Source: Psychroserpens algicola (lineage in GTDB: Bacteria; Bacteroidota; Bacteroidia; Flavobacteriales; Flavobacteriaceae). Taken from it: a stretch of DNA of 64,000 nucleotides. The stretch covers positions 1,302,001 through 1,366,000 of the forward strand of contig NZ_JACNMJ010000001.1 in NCBI RefSeq assembly GCF_014526325.1, written 5' to 3'. A program made the translations under genes and the position numbers. A model generated the notes under the pieces. It did not search any database and was not told where the DNA came from. It saw nothing but the letters and a program-made list of their open reading frames with translations. This document shows, piece after piece, positions 9,387 to 19,000 of this stretch; position 1 is the first letter of the stretch; every line of letters begins with the position of its first letter.

Positions 9387-10702
9387 ATTTCAACTTGTTT
9401 TTTAGAGTTTATAAATCCGTAATACAAAATATAACCATAACAGCCAGTGATAAATAAAAATGCCAGTTTAAATCCTAATACATCAATTAAATTTCCACAA
9501 ACGAGAGGAATAATTGCACCACCAACAATAGCCATACATAGCAAGCCAGAGCCCTTAGGTTTCAACTCACCAATACCATCAATAGCCAGAGTAAAAATGG
9601 TAGGAAACATAATTGAGTTGAATAATCCAACAGCAAGAATACTCCACATACTAATTAAACCAGTTGTACTGATAGAAATAACAATTAAAGCTATAGCAAT
9701 CGAGGCAAAAATACCTAAGACTTTTCCTGGTTTCATAATCTTAGTGAGATAAGAGCCTACAAAGCGACCTATCATTGCTCCAGACCAATAGAAAATTACA
9801 AAAATGCCTAATAGTGCCTTATCATCAGCACCATCTAAGGATTTAAAAAATAGTTTAGCTACAGTATCTGCTATATGCATTAATGTCGAATTTTCCCGTA
9901 TTAAAGGGACCATATTCATATCTTGAAAATAGTTGACTAAAAAGCTTCCTATGGAGACTTCTGCACCAACGTAAAAGAAAATTCCCAGTACACCTAACAT
10001 TAAGTTTTTTTGCTTAAATGCTTGTGAATAAGTACCAGTGTTGGTTTCACTAATTAGTTTAGGAAGTTTAGCGAAAAAGAAAATTCCAGCAATTAAAATT
10101 ATAAAAACAGCAAGCCCTAAAAAGGGTTTTTGCACAGCAGAAGCTTCACTGGCTAAATACAATTCACGAGCTTCACCTGAGAGACTTGTTATCTCTGTTT
10201 CCGTTTTAATAGTATCACTTAGTATAAATAGTGCACCAACTGCTGGTGCAATTGCTGTTCCTAAAGAGTTGAAGGCCTGTGATAAATTTAAACGACTCGA
10301 AGCACCTTCTTCGCTTCCCAAAACTGCAACAAAGGGATTGGCAGCAACTTGTAAAATTGTGATGCCTCCAGCTAAAATAAAATAAGCCAGAATAAAAATA
10401 CCAAAGACACGATACGAAGCTGCTGGATAGAATAATAAACAACCCAGAGCCATGGTAAGCAAACCTAAAATGATTCCTTTTTTATATCCGATTTTTGAAA
10501 GAATATAACTGGCAGGAACAGATAACACAAAATAAGCACCAAAAAACGCAAATTGAACCATGATGGCTTGTGCATAGCTAAGTGTAAATAGTTCGCGAAG
10601 TCTGGGAACTAATGAATCTACCAAAACGGTTATAAATCCCCAAAGGAAAAATAGCGTTGTAAGCAAAATAAAAGACGAGCGATACGATTTGTGTTGGTTC
10701 AT
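9383..10702 (-). CDS. FucP-family sugar:H+ symporter (MFS)
   Basis: A 439-residue inner-membrane transporter with 12 hydrophobic segments. The N-terminus FFLWGFITVLVDSLVPRLRE and the loop QVAANPFVAVLG are hallmarks of the FucP/NagP/GluP branch of the major facilitator superfamily, which imports fucose, GlcNAc or glucose by proton symport. The exact sugar cannot be read from sequence. In this operon, between a GH92 mannosidase and a glycosylasparaginase, mannose or GlcNAc are the reasonable candidates. It starts 14 bases after the GH92 stop and ends overlapping the next start. Confidence 0.88.
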   Translation of the reverse strand: MNQHKSYRSSFILLTTLFFLWGFITVLVDSLVPRLRELFTLSYAQAIMVQFAFFGAYFVLSVPASYILSKIGYKKGIILGLLTMALGCLLFYPAASYRVFGIFILAYFILAGGITILQVAANPFVAVLGSEEGASSRLNLSQAFNSLGTAIAPAVGALFILSDTIKTETEITSLSGEARELYLASEASAVQKPFLGLAVFIILIAGIFFFAKLPKLISETNTGTYSQAFKQKNLMLGVLGIFFYVGAEVSIGSFLVNYFQDMNMVPLIRENSTLMHIADTVAKLFFKSLDGADDKALLGIFVIFYWSGAMIGRFVGSYLTKIMKPGKVLGIFASIAIALIVISISTTGLISMWSILAVGLFNSIMFPTIFTLAIDGIGELKPKGSGLLCMAIVGGAIIPLVCGNLIDVLGFKLAFLFITGCYGYILYYGFINSKKQVEI

Positions 10703-10716
10703 TGTTTAGTGAGTAT

Positions 10717-13668
10717 TTATTGAATTGAAATTTCATCAGAAAAAATCCAGCTTCTTCCATCATGCGGATAACCTAAATGCCAGGTTGGGAGTTCCCCCAT
10801 TTTTTTGGCGACAATTTTGACATAGCGATAACTTTCTGAGTTGATATCGAACGCCATGTTTTTGATGAGGACGTCATCATTTTTGGTTGCTGTATCAATT
10901 GTGATGGTTTTCATACTTTTAAATTGTTTACCATCTTTCGAAACGAGACATTCAACTTCAGTTGGATAAAAAATCCAGGCACCTTGATCTTGTAAAAAGT
11001 TTATACTCACAGTTGAAATTACTTTCTGGCTACCTAAATCAACGGTTGCAATCAAGTCTTCATCATGATAACCTTGCCATGTGCCAGTTCTGAAATCTTG
11101 AGTTCCTAAAATACCGTCGATAAGCGCATCGTTTCCACCAGCATTATATTGGTTAGCATACTTGCTGTCTAATTGAATGGATAAATTTGGATCTATCTTA
11201 TAGAAATTAGTTTCTACAGCAGCACTTTTGATATCATTTTTTTCTGAATAAGTTGTCAGTGACATAGCTTTCTCAATGGTAAACGGAGTTTTATACTGTT
11301 TAAATTCGCCTTTATATCCCAATCTGTAGTAAATAGTAGCTTCTTCATCTATATTGTTGAGAGTAACCTGTGTTTCACCTTTAAAAGCCACATCACCTTC
11401 AGCAATAAATGGGACAGGAACAATGAGGTGTTCATTAATTTCGGTTTTAGGAAGTTGATGTTCGCGGCTTCCCCAAACGGCTGGATTATCATTCATGTAA
11501 AATTCTAAAACACCACCTTGAATAATGTCGTTATGCGTTATATAGCTTCTGTCTAATTTTTCGCCATTGAGATAAACATATTCGATATATTTGTTTGTGG
11601 TGCTTAAATCGTAAGCCTGAATGGTAAATTGGTTGCCACTTTCCAAATTAATGGTTGCTTTATCAAATAATGGAGTACCTATGATATATTGATTTGAACC
11701 AGGTGTTACAGGATAGAATCCCATAGACGAAAATACATACCAGGCACTCATTTGTCCGCAATCTTCATTTCCGGAGATACCGTCAGGTTCATTGGTATAG
11801 AGTTCGGTCAATATCTGATGCACCTTTTCCATAGTTTTATGCGGTTTTCCAGCAAAACTATACAGGTAAGCCATATGATGACTCGGTTCATTGCCGTGAG
11901 CATATTGTCCGATTAGTCCTGTAATATCCGCCTGGTTACGACCTGATGTTTCTGTTTCTGCTGTAAATAATTCATCGAGTTGCTCTTCTAGTTGATCTTT
12001 TCCACCTAAAAGATTAATAAAACCAGAAATGTCCTGTGGTACATAAAAACTGTATTGCCATGAATTAGCTTCGGTGTAGTTGAAATTCACTTCATAAGGA
12101 TCAAAAGGCGCAAACCAGGTATTTCTGAAACGACCACGCATAAATTTACTTTCTGGATCATAGATGTTTTTATAGTATTGTGCTCTTTCGGTATAGGTTT
12201 TAAAATCTTCATTCTTTCCCATGGCTTTTGCCATTTGAGCGATGGTCCAATCATCGTAAGCATACTCTAATGTTTTTGAAACCGATTCGCTTTCTTCTTC
12301 AACAGGAATAAAACCAAATGTTTTATAAGATTTAAGTCCGAGTTGATCTCTTGTTGCTGAATGCTTCATCGCTTCAAAAGCTTTTTCGGTATCGTAATTT
12401 CTAATCCCTTTTAAATACGCATCAGAAATTACCGGAACCGCATGATAACCAATCATACATCCCGTATAATTAGCACTCAAATCCCAAATTGGCATTATAC
12501 CACCTTCGTCATATTTAGCTAAAAAGGTGTTGATAAAATCATTGGTTTTTTCTTGTTCGATAATGGTATACAATGGGTGAGCAGCGCGATAAGTATCCCA
12601 AAGAGAAAAAACAGTATAATAGTCAAACTCTTGTGTTTCATGTATATCTAAATCCATACCACGATAGCGTCCGTCAACATCTTGATAGAGGTTAGGAGCA
12701 ATCATAGTGTGATATAAGGCGGTATAAAAATTTGTTTTGTAGTCATCGTTTTGAGATTCAACAACAATTTTTTCAAGTTGAGTTTCCCAGGTGTTTTGCG
12801 CTTCGGTTTTAACCTGTTCAAATGTTTTAGCTCCTATTTCTTGTTCTAAGTTGCGTTGTGCTCCAGCCACATCTACAGCTGAAATCCCAACCTTAACATA
12901 AATAGGGTCGTTTTTTGGGTTATTGAATTCTACAGCGGCTTGTTTGCTTTGGTATTTATAATTTTTTGAAATGGCTGTGCCATTTTCTTGATAGGTTACC
13001 GACTTAATAGGTTTGGAAAATTGTATGGTATAAAATAAACGTTGGTCTGTCGCCCAGGCTTTTGAATGTCTAAATCCTGAAATGGTTGAATCGTTTACTT
13101 TCTGAATTTTATAATCTAATAATTGATCACGATGATCTAAGTCTAAAATTACAACTTGTTCCTTTTCAGATGGGAATTGATATTTATGAATACCACTACG
13201 TTTTGAAACCGTTAGTTCTACTGTGATATTAGTGGAATCTAATAAGACTTTGTAATAGCCAGGTTGAGCTACCTCATTATCATGAGAGAAATGTGCACGA
13301 TAACCAGGCTGGTCATTACTACCATTATTAAAATTAATAGTATTGGTAGGCATTAAAAGAATATCTCCGTAATCGCTAACACCAGTTCCACTTAAATGCG
13401 TGTGAGAAAATCCATAGATATATTGATCGCTATAATGATAACCAGAGCAACCATCCCATCCATCGAGTCGGGTATCTGGGCTTAATTGCATCATGCCAAA
13501 TGGCATTGTGGCTCCTGGATATGTATGACCATGTCCGCCAGTACCAATGAAGGGGTTGACATAATTGATAAGTAGTTGGTCTTTTACGGCATTTTCTATT
13601 GGAGGAGATTCGGGCTTACAATTTGTAAATAATAAAGCGGTGATAACAATAGAAAAAAGATGTTTCAT
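10717..13668 (-). CDS. GH92 alpha-mannosidase lipoprotein
   Basis: A 983-residue exo-alpha-mannosidase expected to trim mannose from N-glycans. The lipoprotein signal MKHLFSIVITALLFTNC places it at a membrane facing the periplasm or outside. The GH92 N-terminal domain begins with VNPFIGTGGHGHTYPGATMP and LDGWDGCSGYHYSD. The catalytic (alpha/alpha)6 part holds FSLWDTYRAAHPL, QDISGFINLLGG and GNEDCGQMSAWYVFSSMGFY. Length exceeds a minimal GH92 (about 750) because a chitobiase-like beta domain (ATIYYRLGYKGEFKQY) and an F5/8 type C carbohydrate-binding domain (GILGTQDFRTGTWQGYH to the end) follow. First gene of the operon with the importer and glycosylasparaginase. An inverted repeat 38 bases upstream may be its operator. 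Confidence 0.93.
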   Translation of the reverse strand: MKHLFSIVITALLFTNCKPESPPIENAVKDQLLINYVNPFIGTGGHGHTYPGATMPFGMMQLSPDTRLDGWDGCSGYHYSDQYIYGFSHTHLSGTGVSDYGDILLMPTNTINFNNGSNDQPGYRAHFSHDNEVAQPGYYKVLLDSTNITVELTVSKRSGIHKYQFPSEKEQVVILDLDHRDQLLDYKIQKVNDSTISGFRHSKAWATDQRLFYTIQFSKPIKSVTYQENGTAISKNYKYQSKQAAVEFNNPKNDPIYVKVGISAVDVAGAQRNLEQEIGAKTFEQVKTEAQNTWETQLEKIVVESQNDDYKTNFYTALYHTMIAPNLYQDVDGRYRGMDLDIHETQEFDYYTVFSLWDTYRAAHPLYTIIEQEKTNDFINTFLAKYDEGGIMPIWDLSANYTGCMIGYHAVPVISDAYLKGIRNYDTEKAFEAMKHSATRDQLGLKSYKTFGFIPVEEESESVSKTLEYAYDDWTIAQMAKAMGKNEDFKTYTERAQYYKNIYDPESKFMRGRFRNTWFAPFDPYEVNFNYTEANSWQYSFYVPQDISGFINLLGGKDQLEEQLDELFTAETETSGRNQADITGLIGQYAHGNEPSHHMAYLYSFAGKPHKTMEKVHQILTELYTNEPDGISGNEDCGQMSAWYVFSSMGFYPVTPGSNQYIIGTPLFDKATINLESGNQFTIQAYDLSTTNKYIEYVYLNGEKLDRSYITHNDIIQGGVLEFYMNDNPAVWGSREHQLPKTEINEHLIVPVPFIAEGDVAFKGETQVTLNNIDEEATIYYRLGYKGEFKQYKTPFTIEKAMSLTTYSEKNDIKSAAVETNFYKIDPNLSIQLDSKYANQYNAGGNDALIDGILGTQDFRTGTWQGYHDEDLIATVDLGSQKVISTVSINFLQDQGAWIFYPTEVECLVSKDGKQFKSMKTITIDTATKNDDVLIKNMAFDINSESYRYVKIVAKKMGELPTWHLGYPHDGRSWIFSDEISIQ

Positions 13669-13705
13669 GTAAGGTTCTTTAAATCGATTGAAAAGATACT
13701 AAATC

Positions 13706-13720
13706 TTAACGTATCGTTAA
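13706..13720. promoter_or_regulatory. Palindromic candidate operator of the GH92 operon
   Basis: TTAACG-TAT-CGTTAA, a perfect 6-bp inverted repeat with a 3-bp centre, lies in the divergent intergenic region between the GH92 gene (start 13668, minus) and the phosphoesterase gene. It is just upstream of TATCTTTT (13698-13691, minus), which resembles a -7 element. No regulator gene is adjacent, so the binding protein is unknown. Confidence 0.45.
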
Positions 13721-13757
13721 ATATATTTTAACACCTTCGTTCCTTTTTAAAATGAGT

Positions 13758-13765
13758 TATCTTTG
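13758..13765 (+). promoter_or_regulatory. Bacteroidota -7 promoter element (TATCTTTG)
   Basis: An exact match to TAnnTTTG, the Bacteroidota housekeeping -7 element, 16 bases before the ATG at 13781. Its last three bases are the TTG that would otherwise be read as a start codon. Confidence 0.6.
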
Positions 13766-13780
13766 AAAAAACTTCATTAT

Positions 13781-15007
13781 ATGGTACGTTGGATTATATT
13801 TATTTTAATCTATAGTCTTTTATCAATTTACGGATTTCAAGCCATTAAAACAGTTACAAAGATTAACTGGTTACATTACCTGTTTATAGCTGTTGCTATT
13901 ATTATAGCTGGTAATTTTATTTATCAGTTTTCAATAGGTTCTGAAGGTCGTGTTCTCAACCCAGCAAAAAGTTATGCGTTTGGATTTTTGTTGGCATTTA
14001 TGTCATTAAATCTGGTTATTGTTCCTATTCTTTTGGGAGAAGATATTGTTAGAAGTGCATTAGGGTTGTATGATAAACTGGTAACAAAAGAATCATTTTA
14101 TATGCCTTCGAGACGAAAGTTTATAAGTCAGGTCGCACTTGGTCTGGCGGCTATTCCTTTCTCGTCACTACTCTACGGAATGTATAAAGGAAAATACCGT
14201 TTTAGGGTTTTAGACTATACGCTCCATTATGAAGATTTGCCAGAAGCCTTCGATGGATACCGTATTACTCAGATTAGTGACATTCATTCTGGAAGTTTTG
14301 ATAATCGAAAAAAGATTGAATATGGCATCAATCTCATCAATGAGCAAGCGTCGGATGCGATTTTTTTCACAGGAGATATGGTTAATAACAAGTCCTCTGA
14401 AATGTTGCCTTGGGCAGATATGTTTAGTCAATTAAAAGCAAAAGATGGTGTGTATTCTGTTTTAGGGAATCACGATTATGGTGATTATATCGATTGGCCA
14501 TCACCTGATGCTAAAGCGCAAAATTTAGCAGATTTGGTAGATTTACAACGAACGATGGGATATGATGTACTGCTTAATGAAAGCAGGTTTATAGAACGAG
14601 ACGGACAACGAATTGCCATTATGGGCGTTGAGAATTGGGGAAAGGGCGGATTTAAAAAAGCAGGTGATTTACAAAAGACGAAAGCCAATGTAAATCCTGA
14701 TGATTTTAAAATAGTACTGTCGCATGACCCAAGTCATTGGGAAGCAGAGATTCTTAAAGACGACTACCATTATCATCTCACTTTAAGTGGTCATACTCAC
14801 GGAATGCAGTTTGGTATTGAAATTCCTGGTTGGATTAAATGGAGTCCGGTTAAATGGCGTTATAAGCAATGGGCAGGTATTTATGAAGAATTAGGTCAGT
14901 ATATAAATGTCAATAGAGGATTTGGCTATTTAGGATATCCTGGACGTGTTGGCATTTGGCCAGAAGTTACAGTTATTACGCTTAAAAAAGGCTCAAATAA
15001 TGCGTAA
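13781..15007 (+). CDS. Membrane-anchored metallophosphoesterase
   Basis: Calcineurin-like phosphoesterase, 408 residues. Three to four hydrophobic segments occupy the N-terminal 110 residues. The catalytic domain follows on what is probably the outer face, with the five metal-binding blocks in order: DIHSGSFD, GDMVNN, GNHDYGDY, LSHDPSHW and SGHTHGMQFG. This architecture is that of YkuE/LpxG-like enzymes acting on lipid-linked phosphoesters, but the substrate is not readable. The frame is open to a TTG at 13763, but that TTG belongs to the -7 promoter element, so the ATG at 13781 is taken as the start and gives a very short 5' leader. A short Lys/Asn tail ends the protein. Confidence 0.85.
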   Translation: MVRWIIFILIYSLLSIYGFQAIKTVTKINWLHYLFIAVAIIIAGNFIYQFSIGSEGRVLNPAKSYAFGFLLAFMSLNLVIVPILLGEDIVRSALGLYDKLVTKESFYMPSRRKFISQVALGLAAIPFSSLLYGMYKGKYRFRVLDYTLHYEDLPEAFDGYRITQISDIHSGSFDNRKKIEYGINLINEQASDAIFFTGDMVNNKSSEMLPWADMFSQLKAKDGVYSVLGNHDYGDYIDWPSPDAKAQNLADLVDLQRTMGYDVLLNESRFIERDGQRIAIMGVENWGKGGFKKAGDLQKTKANVNPDDFKIVLSHDPSHWEAEILKDDYHYHLTLSGHTHGMQFGIEIPGWIKWSPVKWRYKQWAGIYEELGQYINVNRGFGYLGYPGRVGIWPEVTVITLKKGSNNA

Positions 15008-15111
15008 TATAGCGGAAATGTTATATTTACTTTGAAATTGCTTATTTTTATAAATAAGTCAGAGTGAACCTACTAGATATAGTAATTTAAAGTATTACCA
15101 AAAAAAATGTG

Positions 15112-15119
15112 TAGGTTTG
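15112..15119 (+). promoter_or_regulatory. Candidate -7 element (TAGGTTTG) of the thioredoxin-fold gene
   Basis: Matches TAnnTTTG and lies 31 bases before the ATG at 15151. No convincing TTTG at the -33 position is seen. Confidence 0.5.
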
Positions 15120-15150
15120 TATAACAATGTTTGATTAAAAGTTTAAACGT

Positions 15151-15447
15151 ATGTCAAAATTTGGGGAACTTATTGATGTTGATATTCCTGTTTTGTTAGA
15201 TTTTTTTACAGAATGGAATGAGCAATCTACTGCAATGCATCCTGTAATGAGAGATGTAGCTGCTGCTCTTGGTGATAAAGCTAAAATCATTAAAATAGAT
15301 GTCGATAAAAACAAAGAATTAGCCGAAGCTTTACGTGTTAAAGGTTTGCCTACACTCATCATTTATAAAAATGGTGAAATGAAATGGCGACATAGTGGAG
15401 AGCAAGATGCTAATACGTTAATAGCCATAGTACAAGAATACATCTAA
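15151..15447 (+). CDS. Thioredoxin-fold protein lacking all cysteines
   Basis: A 98-residue protein with the thioredoxin layout: LLDFFTEW beta strand, a first helix, IIKIDVDKN, then the cis-Pro motif KGLPTLIIYKNGE. The active-site position where WCGPC would stand reads WNEQS, and the protein has no cysteine anywhere, so it cannot do dithiol chemistry. It is cytosolic, with no signal. Such redox-dead thioredoxin folds can act as chaperone or binding modules; the partner here is unknown. Its stop codon overlaps the stop of the convergent deacetylase gene within the four bases CTAA. Confidence 0.8.
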   Translation: MSKFGELIDVDIPVLLDFFTEWNEQSTAMHPVMRDVAAALGDKAKIIKIDVDKNKELAEALRVKGLPTLIIYKNGEMKWRHSGEQDANTLIAIVQEYI

Positions 15448-16088
15448 AATTCCAGTGCTTTAAATTTATACCCTTCTAGGCTAAATTTCTCTAATACTTT
15501 TGGGAGTGCATACATCATGTTTTTTGATGCTTTTATACTATCGTGAAAAACGATAATGCTGCCTGATTTGCTTTTCGAAATGACATTCTCTAAACATTGT
15601 TCTTCGGAAATATCTTGGTCCCAGTCAAAAGACAATACGTCCCACATGACAATTTTATAACCTAACTCAATCAACTTTTTTCCTTGTTGTGGTTTTATCT
15701 GACCGTAAGGCGGCCTGAAGAGTTTAGTTTTTTTGGTATGTAACTTAGTACCTATCGAATGTTCTGCCAGAGCAACATTATCAATATAAGCATTCGTTTT
15801 TGTAGCCCAGCCTTTAATATGGTGCTGTGTGTGATTGCCAATGGAGTGACCAGCTTCTATAATGTTTTGATATATGTCGGGATGTTGATCTATATTTCCT
15901 CCAACACAAAAAAAAGTTGCTTTAGCATTATAATCATCTAGTGTCTTTAGAGTCCAGTTTGTAATATCGGGAGTAGGACCATCATCAAAAGTTAGAAACA
16001 ACTCCTTTGTTGTAGTAGCGATATCCCAAATATAATTTGGAAACATTTTCTTCGCTACTACAGGTGTTTTTACAGGTGTTAATTTCAA
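15444..16088 (-). CDS. NodB-type polysaccharide deacetylase
   Basis: A 214-residue carbohydrate esterase family 4 enzyme that removes acetyl groups from GlcNAc or related residues of a glycan. All NodB motifs are present: TFDDGPTP (catalytic base and metal Asp), SIGNHTQHH (metal His pair), FRPPYGQ, VMWDVLSFDW and IIVFHDS. No clear signal peptide is seen, as in several flavobacterial homologues, so the location is uncertain. It starts 3 bases after the stop of the DUF2723 membrane-protein gene, so the two are an operon and may act on the same cell-surface glycan. Peptidoglycan or exopolysaccharide are both possible substrates. Confidence 0.87.
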   Translation of the reverse strand: MKLTPVKTPVVAKKMFPNYIWDIATTTKELFLTFDDGPTPDITNWTLKTLDDYNAKATFFCVGGNIDQHPDIYQNIIEAGHSIGNHTQHHIKGWATKTNAYIDNVALAEHSIGTKLHTKKTKLFRPPYGQIKPQQGKKLIELGYKIVMWDVLSFDWDQDISEEQCLENVISKSKSGSIIVFHDSIKASKNMMYALPKVLEKFSLEGYKFKALEF

Positions 16089-16091
16089 AAT

Positions 16092-19000
16092 CTAAGGTTG
16101 TTGAATCCCTAAAATACTATCTATAGTATCACTTACCATATCTCTGTCTTCTCTTACAGGAGGTGCAGTGTCGTCAGTATCTCCCATAAAATGTTTAAAG
16201 AGTTGTAGATAGTTGTTGAATTTTTCAGTTTCTTCCAAAGCAAAATCCTGGTCGTTATAAATGACTAATAGGTCAACTAAATTTCGATACCATTCGATGT
16301 CTGTTACAATTTCATCAAGATAACGTGTTTGGTTCTTTTTAGAAAGGCTACTCCAGTAGGTAAGCTTTTCTTGATATTTTCTTGACACATCAATATACAA
16401 TTGTCTGGCTTTATCTTTTTTGTCCATTTCATAGTAACCACTAATGTAAGGCTCTAGAAGTGTGTAAAAGCCAAATTTATCAACAGGCATTTTTTCCATT
16501 GCAAGATCTGCGATGTTTTCGGCTTTGTCTAATTGGTCTTCATTGATGAGTTGCTCCATCAACCTTGCAAGATTCCCTCTGTAAGTAATACCATTTTTAC
16601 GGGTTTCCACATCGTGGTAAATGTTATCGCTACCACTATTTCCCCAATCCCAGGACATCACTTTGTCATACATTAATTCGGAATCAACTCGACCCATATC
16701 AAACGGATTTGCTCTGTCCACAGGTGTTTTTATAGGAACTAATTTGTAACACAAACCATCTAGCTGAAGGTAATCTTTCATCCAGATATAATCTTCATCA
16801 CTAAAGGCGCCTCCTGTAAAATAGATAGGACGATTCCAATCGTTATTTGCAATAATATCCAGCATTAATAAGCGATTTTTATACAAAGCACCACCAGTAA
16901 TTGTAATATCAATATGCGGTTCAATTTTATCGGCATCTTTAGCTTTAACAATGCCGCTTTTTAAGACGTTAGATTTGTCTACAGGAATTCGAACATTAGA
17001 GGTTGGCAGGTAATTTGAATTTTGTAATTGTATTGGGTATCCTGCAGGATCCTCGCCTCTACGTTGCATCCCATATTTAAGACTGTATTTTGGATCGTCA
17101 CTAGAGATGAAATCCATAAAGTCTTTAATCATCATCGTGTCTTTAGTGAGTTCATATTTCATGATATAATCACGAGTTCCAAACTTGTATTGATCGTGGG
17201 TCAATTGTGAAGGAATAGGATCACTTTCGTATGCCTTTCGTTTCATTTGATCAATATACCAGTCGGTTTGAAATAAGCTAGTGTTAACCACACGTACATC
17301 AGTTCGAACGCCTTCAATTTCCTGAAGATACCAAAGCGGAAAACTATCATTGTCTCCAATAGTAAACAGGATAGAGTTTTGAGCACAGGATTCGAGATAC
17401 TTACGAGCCATTGCTTTAGCTGTGTATTTTTCTGATCGGTCATGATCATCCCAGTTTTCAGCAGCTAAGATTCCTGGAACAAGGATTAAACAGACTAATG
17501 TTATCGCTGGTGCCAGAAATTTGGAGTTGGCATATTTCCGAAGCAAATCAAAAATGGCATAAACACCAAAACCAATCCAGATAGCAAATACATAAAATGA
17601 TCCTACTACCGAATAATCTCGCTCTCGAGGTTCAAAAGGTCTTACATTGGTATAAAATTGAATTGCTAAACCGGTCATTAAGAAAAACACCAGCATCACC
17701 CAAAAACGTTTAGGGTCTTTGGTTAATAGATATAAAAATCCGATGAGACCTAAGATAAGTGGCAACATATAATAGGTATTTCGGGCTTTATTATTAGCAA
17801 CATCACTTGGAAGATTGTCTTGCGACATTCCTAATCGCCATGAGCTCTCGTCAATAATATCAATACCGCTAATCCAATTCCCATGTAAATCATTATACTT
17901 TCCTTGAATATCATCTTGTCTTCCGGCAAAATTCCACATAAAGTAGCGCCAGTACATGTATCCAAACTGATATTCTAACATATAAAAGAGATTGTCACCA
18001 AATGATGGTTTTTCAACATCTAAGAGGTCTCTACCAAACTGCTTAAGAAAAGCATTATAGTCTTCGTAATCGATTTTTCCTTGAGCAACATCACTTCTAA
18101 ATTCATTAACTAACCTTCTAACATCATTATCCATTTGATATTCAGGTTTAATTTTAAATTCCAGTAAACCAGTAAACATCATGTAATTTTCGGCGTGTTC
18201 ACCACTCCACATTCTCGGTAAAACAGCAGCGTGATCAGAATTATAATTTTGTTTAGCATTTTTCCAATTATTGACAATCACATATTCCCCTTTTTCATAA
18301 TCTTTCTCATATTTAGGTTTATCGTCTAAATACGGGTTGTTTTCGTCAAGACCAGAATATTGATCTGTAAATAGCGGACCGTAAAACAAGTGTGTTTCAG
18401 GATATTGCTCTAAGTTGTAATAGGCTAGTAATTCTCTAGCACTAGATGGGTTATTTTCATTAATAATTACATTAGCGTTGGCACGAATTGGTAACATAAT
18501 CCATGAGGAGAAACCAATAAAAATAAATAACAAGCACAGCGTTAATGTATTGGCATATTTATGACCTTTTTGACGTGTGTATTTTAAGCCGAAATAGAAC
18601 GCGGCAATCACAAGTAATCCTGCGATGATAGATCCCGAATTAAATGGAAGTCCGATAGTATTTACAAAGAATATTTCCGACGCACTAAATAATCGAAGGG
18701 CATTAGGTAATAAAAGTTTGAATATAAATAATAAGATTGCTGCAGCAATAATATTAGCAAGAATGAAGTTTTTAACCGTAATTGTTTTGTAATTTTTAAA
18801 GAAATAAAGCAGGCCTAAAGCAGGAATGGTTAATAAGCCCATAAAGTGTACTCCAAACGATAGTCCGATTACAAATGCAATTAAAATTAACCATCTATGA
18901 CCTCTAGGTTCGTGCATGTCTTTTTCCCAGCGTAATCCCAGATAAAAAAGGATAGCCATAATCAAAGTTGCCATAGCATATACCTCAGTTTCTACTGCAT

